From NCBI RefSeq assembly GCF_003217155.1, contig NZ_QJSU01000001.1:248001-312000 (forward strand): a stretch of DNA of 64,000 bases, written 5' to 3'. Numbering within the stretch: position 1 is the stretch's first letter; every line of letters starts with the position of its first letter. A program made the position numbers and the translations under genes. Source of the stretch: Psychrobacter fozii (GTDB taxonomy: Bacteria > Pseudomonadota > Gammaproteobacteria > Pseudomonadales > Moraxellaceae). The notes beneath the pieces are model-generated. The model saw nothing but the letters and a program-made list of their open reading frames with translations. It made no database searches and was not told the DNA's origin. Positions 57,898 to 64,000 of the stretch are shown here, one piece after another.

Positions 57898-57934
57898 TAA
57901 CGTAGTGCGTCAGTATTTGAGAACTCGTGGTTAG
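57896..57934 (+). pseudogene. Remnant of a pdxJ 3' end
   Basis: The 13 codons from GAT at 57896 read [12 protein letters not shown] and stop. The intact pdxJ ends [12 protein letters not shown] and stop. In the first eight codons the three base differences are all silent. The fragment starts inside the tdh stop codon and has no start of its own, so it is a leftover of another pdxJ copy. Confidence 0.8.
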
Positions 57935-57956
57935 GGTTTAAATTATCACGACTGAT

Positions 57957-57988
57957 AAAACGGTACTGATTTCAGTGCCGTTTTTTTT
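57957..57988 (+). terminator. Terminator of kbl-tdh
   Basis: AAAACGGTACTGA...TCAGTGCCGTTTTTTTT, beginning about 60 bp after the tdh stop. Confidence 0.88.
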
Positions 57989-58172
57989 GATGTTAAGAAG
58001 TGCTAAGGTTCATGAGTTGATTGCTAATGCTAAAAAATTTTGGAATATACATAGTTCGGTAAAAACATATTAGCTTTCATTTTTAGAGGTTTTTTTAACT
58101 ACTTTAGTTACGAAAGCTATGTATTGTCTCATACCTTCTCTTTTACTATTTACCTTATCATTCTTAAAAATG

Positions 58173-58571
58173 TTATATATTACTCAGCTCTTTTAACGCA
58201 GATAGCGCCTGCTCCGCCTTATCCTCCGATACAAATATATGGTCGTGATAATAGGCAGCGATCACATTGGCGCTAATACCTTTTGAGGTCAGTTGGGTTG
58301 ACACGGCTGCGGTTAGACCTACCGCTTCTAGGCTTGAATGCACCGTTAGAATGATTTGCCGAAATACGCCTTCGTACTGTAAACCTGCCTCGTCAGCTTT
58401 GTCTTTTGTCAAAACCAGAGTCAGCCCTTCTGTCTCTACAAACGTCGCTATTGGCGCTAAGTTTACGTATTCCGCCAGTTGACCTTTCACGGTACAAAAA
58501 ACAAATAACTCATCAATCAGTGCTGGCTGCATCGAACTGAGCAGTTCGTTTATATCTGTGATACCTGACAT
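58173..58571 (-). CDS. ACT-domain protein
   Basis: 132 residues with two small ligand-binding-like folds: ELFVFCTVKGQLAEYVNLAPIATFVETEGLTLVL and IILTVHSSLEAVGLTAAVSTQLTSKGISANVIAAYYHDHIFVSEDKAEQAL. The second is a clear ACT-type domain of the kind found in small stand-alone proteins thought to sense amino acids. AGGAGCG precedes the ATG. A diverged copy of its first 18 codons lies at 60546-60601, so this gene is one half of a duplicated locus. Confidence 0.85.
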   Translation of the reverse strand: MSGITDINELLSSMQPALIDELFVFCTVKGQLAEYVNLAPIATFVETEGLTLVLTKDKADEAGLQYEGVFRQIILTVHSSLEAVGLTAAVSTQLTSKGISANVIAAYYHDHIFVSEDKAEQALSALKELSNI

Positions 58572-58848
58572 TTTTTCGCTCCTAGATATATTTTGTGACT
58601 CTCATCTGCTTTTCGTCCCCAGTAACCGAAAGGGAAAATGGGTGCAGATTGTAGGCGTTGAGTAGGAGGTATAGAGTATTAGATATATAGCTAATAACTA
58701 CTCAAGAAACACCTTGCTAAACTATTTCAAAAATAAATTACAATTTATATATATACAGTATAAATGTGGAATTTAGTCTATAATTAATTTATATAGTTAT
58801 TCTTTTAGAGCACTCAAGAATTGTTCAGAACATTTAAAGAGATATAGA

Positions 58849-59418
58849 ATGTGGAATATACAAGGAGTTGTACCGCCAGTTGCTGTTGGTGAAGCAGGAC
58901 ATAGCACCAATCGTTCTCCATATTTAGTCAATATTATTCAATTTGTGAAAGATTTTGCTCTTTCAGCTCAACGAATAGATATATTGATAGGATTCTTAGA
59001 ATACAGGCAAGCGCTCTACTCTGCTGGTATTACAACAGGTTTTCAATGGATAAACGGTAGTTTTGTTGAGAATGTAGAGGTATTGGCTGGACGCGCTCCA
59101 AACGATATTGATGTAGTCACTTTCTCTAATTTATGCAACACTGTACCCAATTTTGAAGATTGGGTTAGTCAAAATTTACCTTTATTCAGTGCTCCACAGG
59201 CAAAGACTCAATACAGGGTCGATTGTTATTGGGTAGATATGGATGCGGAGTTCAATGCAGACTCAATTGAGCGTTGTACTTACTGGTATAGCATGTGGTC
59301 ACACCAAAAAGAAACTAATCTTTGGAAAGGTTTTTTTCAAATGACTTTATCTCCTGAAGATGACAAAAGAGCTGCTGAATATCTTACTAGTTTAAATACA
59401 GAGTCTAATCATGCGTGA
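58849..59418 (+). CDS. Putative nucleotidyltransferase-fold protein (DUF6932-like)
   Basis: 189 residues, visibly AT-rich unlike nearby core genes. The motif FQWINGSFVEN, then 12 residues, then DIDVVTF fits the GS...DxD pattern of polymerase-beta-type nucleotidyltransferases, though the spacing is a little long. VDCYWVDMDAEF may supply the third acid. The resemblance to DUF6932 is from memory. Minimal NTases of this kind act in defence and toxin-antitoxin pairs. The downstream gene overlaps by 8 bp, so the two are one unit. AAAGAGATATAG precedes the ATG. No activity is proven. Confidence 0.72.
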   Translation: MWNIQGVVPPVAVGEAGHSTNRSPYLVNIIQFVKDFALSAQRIDILIGFLEYRQALYSAGITTGFQWINGSFVENVEVLAGRAPNDIDVVTFSNLCNTVPNFEDWVSQNLPLFSAPQAKTQYRVDCYWVDMDAEFNADSIERCTYWYSMWSHQKETNLWKGFFQMTLSPEDDKRAAEYLTSLNTESNHA

Positions 59419-60319
59419 AAGCGATTACAACAAGTTGCTTGCTGAAAAAAGTACACTTGAAAGTCTAATTGAAAAAACGCCCTCTTATGCTATCGTTGAT
59501 AGAATAAGTCTAGAGTCTCGTCTTCAAAGTGTACAAGAAAATATTCAAAGAATTGATACTCGTAGATTAGTTAAAACGACCACTTTTACATTTAGAGGCA
59601 AACCAGTTGATAGAAGTCACGGTATTACAGCAGAATTTTCTGGCAAAGCTCTTGATTGTTTAAATGATATGATTGCAAGTGTAGTAGCTAGTCTAAATAA
59701 TAATTTAAGTTCTTGTGGCCCTATACCAAACAAAGAACAAAACCAACTGTTAATTACTGGCACTGCAACAGGCTCATTTGGCTTCGAACTAGAATTACCA
59801 GAACCTAATCAAGATTTGCTCGCAGAAAGAAACGGGACTGAAGAAGCTATCGACGATATTCAAAAATTATTAAGTTATGGTATTGATGGTACAGATGAAC
59901 AAATTAGCGATGTAATAGAAGATATTCATCCTAGAGCTGTTCGTAAAGTATATGATTTTCTTGATCTTATGCTTCGCAGTGAGGCTTTATTTGCAATTGA
60001 GTATAACCAGAACCTAGTAAGAATCGATTCAAAAGAAACTCTAGATAAACTCATTAGTAGATTTTCAGATGAAAACATTAATGAATATGAAGAAGAGTAT
60101 AGTGGTGAATTCGTAGGAATTTTACCCCACTCTAGAAATTTCGAGTTCATAGAAAATTCTAACCAAACTTTAATAAGAGGAAAGATTGATAATTCTTTTT
60201 CAGATCCAGATGTTATAAATCGCGAATATTTACACAAATATGTTTCTGTGAAATTCTGTGTTATTCAGGTTGGTCAAGCTAAGCCTAAGTATACACTAAA
60301 GGACATAAGAGAGAGTTAA
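59411..60319 (+). CDS. Cassette partner protein of unknown function
   Basis: 302 residues, AT-rich. The start overlaps the NTase-like gene by 8 bp (ATGCGTGA), so translation is coupled. Residues 1-50 form a likely coiled coil (YNKLLAEKSTLESLIEKT, ESRLQSVQENIQRIDTRRL). Residues ~65-145 look alpha/beta, with the striking ITGTATGSFGFELELPEP. Then comes a helical region (~155-200) and a beta-rich end (~205-300: GEFVGILPHSRNFEFIEN, HKYVSVKFCVIQVGQ). I recognise no named family. Soluble, no signal peptide. As the second gene of a compact pair it could be the regulator, the effector or the target of the NTase. Confidence 0.7.
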   Translation: MRESDYNKLLAEKSTLESLIEKTPSYAIVDRISLESRLQSVQENIQRIDTRRLVKTTTFTFRGKPVDRSHGITAEFSGKALDCLNDMIASVVASLNNNLSSCGPIPNKEQNQLLITGTATGSFGFELELPEPNQDLLAERNGTEEAIDDIQKLLSYGIDGTDEQISDVIEDIHPRAVRKVYDFLDLMLRSEALFAIEYNQNLVRIDSKETLDKLISRFSDENINEYEEEYSGEFVGILPHSRNFEFIENSNQTLIRGKIDNSFSDPDVINREYLHKYVSVKFCVIQVGQAKPKYTLKDIRES

Positions 60320-60341
60320 CAAATACTTTAGGTACATACAC

Positions 60342-60373
60342 AAAAAAGGTGAGCATTACGCCCACCTTTTTTT
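60342..60373. terminator. Terminator after the two-gene cassette (purL-type copy)
   Basis: AAAAAAGGTGAGC-ATTAC-GCCCACCTTTTTTT. It is homologous in sequence and position to the purL terminator at 61364-61393, which supports a duplicated purL 3' flank. Confidence 0.88.
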
Positions 60374-60410
60374 ACATCTAAAATAATACTTTAAGCTAAC
60401 TTAGCTTAGC

Positions 60411-60553
60411 CTATCTAAACCAAGCACAAGCGTTACGGAACATACGTATCCACGCACCGTCCTCATCCCACTCTTCTGGTTTCCAGCTATGATTGTAGGC
60501 TTTTAGGTTACGCTCAGGATGTGGCATCATAATCGTCACACGACCATCAGTGC
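60411..60553 (-). pseudogene. Remnant of a diverged purL 3' end
   Basis: The minus strand reads 46 codons matching the end of PurL ([20 protein letters not shown] ... FR stop) with the stop in the same place. About 20 of 143 bases differ from the intact purL but only three residues change (Met to Ile, Arg to Cys, Leu to Phe). The fragment joins an ACT-gene 5' end at its upstream side. Confidence 0.92.
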
Positions 60554-60601
60554 GGGCTGCATCGAACTCAATAGCTCATTGAGATCTGTGATTCCTGACA
60601 T
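60546..60601 (-). pseudogene. Remnant of a diverged ACT-gene 5' end
   Basis: From the ATG at 60601 it reads [18 protein letters not shown], against [18 protein letters not shown] in the intact gene (58571). An AGGAG ribosome site is kept in both. Homology stops at the 8-bp ATCAGTGC shared with purL (60546-60553). Confidence 0.9.
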
Positions 60602-60687
60602 GGCTTAACTCCTAAATGTACTTAACCCTAGCATTCAATGCTGATGATAGATATATTACCACTTGATTGTTATAACAAGGATAAGCC

Positions 60688-61308
60688 ATGTACACCTTAT
60701 ACGGTAATAAAATATCCGGAAATAGCTATAAAACGCGCCTAACTTGCGCATTATTAAACATTGATTACCAGTGGGTTGAGGTCGATATATTGACACAAGA
60801 AAGCCGACAAGAGGCATTCTTACAAATCAATCCACTAGGTCAAGTACCCGTTTTATTAATCGAACCTGACGACTCATCTATTGGTTGCAAACCTACCAAA
60901 ATATTAGAGTCGAATGCGATCATCAGATATTTGGCGGATGGCTCATCACTTATTCCAAACGCTGCCATAAAGTACGCAGAAATGTGGCAATGGTTACTCT
61001 ATGAACAAACTGAGGTTCGACCTAACATAGCCTCTGTGCGTTTTATTAAAAAATTCCAGGATATGATGCCCAGTAGACTGGCCGAATATCAGCAGAAGTT
61101 TGAGAAGTCAAAAGACATTCTTAGTTATTTGAACGAACATCTTCAAAATAAAGCCTACATATTAGGAGATGATGTGAGTCTTGCGGATATTAGCTTATAT
61201 GCGTATACGCATAATGCAGAGGAAGGTGGGCTGGAGTTATTGCCTTATAAAAACTTACTCAATTGGCTTAAACGTATCGAATTACTGCCCAATTTTGTGA
61301 GGCCATAA
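60688..61308 (+). CDS. Glutathione S-transferase family protein
   Basis: 206 residues with an N-terminal thioredoxin-like domain (MYTLYGNKISGNSYKTRLTCALL, NPLGQVPVLLI with cis-Pro, ILESNAIIRYLAD for glutathione binding) and a C-terminal helical domain (ADISLYAYTHNAEEGGLEL, NLLNWLKRIELLP). The catalytic residue would be the Ser/Tyr near the N terminus. The substrate is unknown. It faces purL and shares its terminator. It lies between the ACT-gene remnant and purL, the same position the NTase cassette has in the other unit. Confidence 0.88.
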   Translation: MYTLYGNKISGNSYKTRLTCALLNIDYQWVEVDILTQESRQEAFLQINPLGQVPVLLIEPDDSSIGCKPTKILESNAIIRYLADGSSLIPNAAIKYAEMWQWLLYEQTEVRPNIASVRFIKKFQDMMPSRLAEYQQKFEKSKDILSYLNEHLQNKAYILGDDVSLADISLYAYTHNAEEGGLELLPYKNLLNWLKRIELLPNFVRP

Positions 61309-61363
61309 ATAGCCACCTTGGGGATCAGCTCTCCTGCTTCTTAAACATCCGAACGTCAAACAC

Positions 61364-61393
61364 AAAAAAGGTGAGCCGAAGCCCACCTTTTTA
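61364..61393. terminator. Terminator shared by purL and the GST gene
   Basis: AAAAAAGGTGAGC-CGAA-GCCCACCTTTTT. On the minus strand (purL) the loop is UUCG, a very stable tetraloop. Confidence 0.9.
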
Positions 61394-61523
61394 TCTTAAA
61401 AAATAGCTATCTAAAACTATAAGCAACTGCTAGAGGTTTGAGTAGCGAGAAAAACATGCGCAAGCACTAGATGTCGTAGGTTCAGCAAGTTTGACGAAGC
61501 TAATCAAGCATCTAGGTTTGCGA

Positions 61524-64000
61524 CTAGCGCAACCAAGCTCGGGCATTGCGGAACATACGCATCCACGCGCCGTCCTCGTCCCACTCTTCTGGTTTCCAGC
61601 TGTGGTTATAGGCTTTTAGGTTGCGCTCAGGATGCGGCATCATGATAGTGACGCGACCATCAGTGCTACACAGACCCGTGACACCGCCGACAGAACCGTT
61701 TGGGTTGAGCGGATACGTCTCAGTTGGATGACCTTGGCTATCGACATAACGCATCGCAAGCTGACCGTGTTTTGCCATACCTTCGATTTCGTTGTTGTCT
61801 AGTGTGGCATAGCCTTCACCATGCGCCACAGCGATAGGCAAGATGCTGTCTTGCATGCCTTTGAACAGGATAGACTTGGTACGCTCGATTTTCACATTGA
61901 CCGTACGCGCTTCAAAACGTGCCGATTGGTTGGCGATGAAGCGTGGGAAGTTATCTGCACCTGGGATGAGGTCTTTTAACTGAGCCATCATCTGACAACC
62001 GTTACAGACACCTAATGAGAAGGTATCAGGACGGGCAAAGAAGCGGACAAACTGCATGCGTAGCTCATCATGGAACAAGATAGAGTTCGCCCAACCTGAG
62101 CCAGCGCCCAGTACGTCACCATAACTAAAGCCACCACAAGCGACCAGACCGTCGAAGTCACGTAGATTGATGCGGCCATTCAATAGATCGCTCATGTGAA
62201 CGTCAACTGCTTCAAAGCCAGCTTGGGTAAAGCCTGCTGCCATCTCTGTCTGACCATTGACGCCTTGCTCACGCAAGATAGCGACTCTTGGTTTATTCTC
62301 ACGACTGGCTAAATATGGTTCTTCAACTTTTTGATTCAAATCAAAGTTTGGCGCAGCGATTAGGCCTTTATGGCTCGTATCAGCAATCAAGTCATACTCT
62401 TGCTGTACGCACGCTGGATTATCACGGCGACGCGCGATTTGATAACTGACCTGCGTCCATGCTTGCTGCAATTCAGTACGGCTGAAGCGTAAGGTGTCAT
62501 CACCCATAAGCGTTGGCGTTTGGATAAGCAGGCTATCTTCTTCAGAGCTTTGACCAACGAGGCTCAGCATATCAACAACGTTAAACTCTTCTGCCAATTG
62601 CATTAGAGCAGCGACGTTTTCTGGCAATACTTGGATGACTGCACCCAACTCTTCACTGAACAGTTGACCGAGTAAGTTATCGTCCGTCAATGACAGTTTG
62701 ATGCCTTGACGGCTAGTGAACTGCATCTCTGCGATAGTTGCCAGCAGACCACCATCACCGATATCGTGATAGGCGCTGATGACGCCTTGCGCGTTACCCG
62801 CTTGGACAAAGTTAAAGAAGTCGACCAAGTCGCTTGGCTGTGCTAAATCTGGGCAATCGTTACCCAATTGACTCAGCGTTTGCGCAAGGATTGAACCGCC
62901 TAGACGTAGCTTGCCTTTAGACAAATCAATACGGTAAAACGCGCTATCGCCATTGATTAGCTCAGGGGTTAGCGTTTTTGCCACATCAACCACAGGAGCA
63001 AAGGCGGTAATCACTAGGCTCATTGGTGATACGACTGATTTATCCGTCTCACCTGCTTCACTGCTGTCAGTCCAGTTGGCACGCATCGATAGCGAATCTT
63101 TACCGACTGGAATCGCGATACCTAGTGCTGGGCACAGCTCTTCGCCGACTGTATATACCGCGTCAAACAATGCTGCATCTTCCGCATCATCACCACAGGC
63201 AGCCATCCAGTTCGCTGACATCGTAATATCAGACAACTGAGCAATACGCGCACCAGCGATGTTGGTAATCGCTTCACCAATTGCAAGGCGTGCTGAGGCT
63301 TGTGGACTGATTAAGGCAACTGGTGTACGCTCACCGATACTCATGGCTTCGCCGCTCATCACCTGACCATCTAGCGCAATCAAGCCTGATGCTGTCACAG
63401 CACAATCCGATACAGGCACTTGATAGCGACCCACATACTGATCACGCACGACCATACCAGTGATAGAACGGTCACCAATGCTGATCAAGAATGATTTGCT
63501 AGCGACGGTTGGGTGACGCAAGACGTCTTTGATAGACTCAGCTAAATTGACTTCATTTAAATCTAATGCAGGTAAGCTGGTGTCATGACGCTCAAAGCTA
63601 CGCTTCATCTTCGGCGTGCCACCTAGCAATACTTGCATCGGCATATCGACAGGTTGGTCTTCTAGCAACTCGTCATTAACAACCAATTGACGCACATCCG
63701 TGGCTGTTCCCAAGATGGCATACGGGCAACGCTCACGCGCACAGATCGCATCGAATTGGGCTTCGCTTTCTGGGCGAATCGCGAGGACATAACGCTCTTG
63801 CGCTTCGTTTGACCAGATGGCCATTGGCGACATGCCAGCTTCTAACGATGGGATTTTACGCAGGTTTAGTACCGCGCCCATCTCGTGGTCATTGACCAAC
63901 TCTGGCATTGCATTAGAGATACCGCCAGCGCCCACATCATGTAATGACACGATAGGGTTGCCGTCTTTGCCATTATTGCTCGCATCAACGTCATTACCGG
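61524..64000 (-). CDS. purL: Phosphoribosylformylglycinamidine synthase, C-terminal part (cut by window edge)
   Basis: Large-form PurL of purine synthesis, which aminates FGAR with glutamine and ATP. The visible part is about 825 residues. The frame is open to the window edge, so the gene continues to the right (the E. coli protein has 1295 residues). Seen are the end of the first AIRS-like domain (SLHDVGAGGISNAMPEL), the second AIRS-like half and the C-terminal glutaminase: RVAILREQGVNGQTEMAAGF, GGFSYGDVLGAGSGWA, the nucleophile in LGVCNGCQMM and MMPHPERN. Its 3' end exists again as a diverged fragment at 60411-60553. Confidence 0.97.
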   Translation of the reverse strand, partial: GNDVDASNNGKDGNPIVSLHDVGAGGISNAMPELVNDHEMGAVLNLRKIPSLEAGMSPMAIWSNEAQERYVLAIRPESEAQFDAICARERCPYAILGTATDVRQLVVNDELLEDQPVDMPMQVLLGGTPKMKRSFERHDTSLPALDLNEVNLAESIKDVLRHPTVASKSFLISIGDRSITGMVVRDQYVGRYQVPVSDCAVTASGLIALDGQVMSGEAMSIGERTPVALISPQASARLAIGEAITNIAGARIAQLSDITMSANWMAACGDDAEDAALFDAVYTVGEELCPALGIAIPVGKDSLSMRANWTDSSEAGETDKSVVSPMSLVITAFAPVVDVAKTLTPELINGDSAFYRIDLSKGKLRLGGSILAQTLSQLGNDCPDLAQPSDLVDFFNFVQAGNAQGVISAYHDIGDGGLLATIAEMQFTSRQGIKLSLTDDNLLGQLFSEELGAVIQVLPENVAALMQLAEEFNVVDMLSLVGQSSEEDSLLIQTPTLMGDDTLRFSRTELQQAWTQVSYQIARRRDNPACVQQEYDLIADTSHKGLIAAPNFDLNQKVEEPYLASRENKPRVAILREQGVNGQTEMAAGFTQAGFEAVDVHMSDLLNGRINLRDFDGLVACGGFSYGDVLGAGSGWANSILFHDELRMQFVRFFARPDTFSLGVCNGCQMMAQLKDLIPGADNFPRFIANQSARFEARTVNVKIERTKSILFKGMQDSILPIAVAHGEGYATLDNNEIEGMAKHGQLAMRYVDSQGHPTETYPLNPNGSVGGVTGLCSTDGRVTIMMPHPERNLKAYNHSWKPEEWDEDGAWMRMFRNARAWLR

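Noticed and set aside
60411..60601. Remnant region read as a functional small gene
   Set aside because: The ACT-type start runs out of frame into a stop within a few codons past the joint, and the purL part has no start of its own.

Overview
The window is chromosomal DNA from a gammaproteobacterium of the family Moraxellaceae, most likely Psychrobacter. This rests on protein character and neighbourhoods (wax ester synthase/DGAT, long Pta with a DRTGG domain, rpoN-hpf, lptM-lysA-dapF-xerC, rpsU-yqeY, nadD-rsfS) and on the moderate GC of the core genes. It is an inference, as there is no 16S gene here. Most of the window is housekeeping DNA with long spacers holding short palindromic repeats. 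The last 10 kb is a mosaic with visible recombination scars.

Layout. 0.4-6.1 kb: dsbD, a separate DsbD-alpha-like paralogue, a Cys-containing orphan protein and an AraC regulator. 6.6-7.1 kb: tRNA-Pro, tRNA-Arg and tRNA-His behind a strong promoter. 7.2-10.2 kb: a minimal McrBC restriction pair. 10.6-19.9 kb: a hot-dog-fold protein, thiG, WS/DGAT, suhB, dxs, ribA and hemF. 20.3-24 kb: a cytochrome c' lipoprotein, a 172-bp MITE, mscS, gloA and a beta-carbonic anhydrase. 24.2-28.2 kb: potABC and a MetR-type LysR gene. 28.4-29.4 kb: an AT-rich gene for a secreted repeat/ricin-lectin protein. 29.6-38.7 kb: crcB, tsaD, two lipoproteins (one a c-type cytochrome), rpsU, yqeY, a BepA-like protease, a TusA-like protein, rpoH, a DUF423 protein, thiS and hpf. 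39-45.9 kb: rpoN, a Nit-family amidase, xerC, dapF, lysA and lptM. 46.6-54.5 kb: ackA, pta, nadD, rsfS, a MOSC protein, a small lipoprotein and an AmiD-like amidase. 54.6-58 kb: a Bacteroidota-like pdxJ, a second copy of the 172-bp MITE, kbl, tdh and a pdxJ 3' tail overlapping the tdh stop. 58.2-64 kb: an ACT-domain gene, a two-gene AT-rich cassette (putative nucleotidyltransferase plus partner), a scar, a GST gene and the 3' part of purL running off the edge.

The most notable region is 58.2-61.5 kb. The spacer between the ACT gene and purL appears twice in tandem with different cargo: the NTase cassette in one, the GST gene in the other. The units meet at a fusion of a diverged purL 3' end and a diverged ACT-gene 5' end at an 8-bp microhomology. 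Most differences in these fragments are silent, so they come from functional alleles of a relative and not from local decay. This fits one-sided homologous recombination with an illegitimate joint after DNA uptake. It marks the ACT-purL spacer as an exchangeable cargo slot and the two-gene cassette as a candidate undescribed defence or conflict module.

Other repeated structure includes two ~105-bp palindromic elements with a conserved core and co-varying arms, three TTAGG/TGTTGAA palindromes, and a 15-bp repeat that copies the end of dxs with its stop codon five times in frame.
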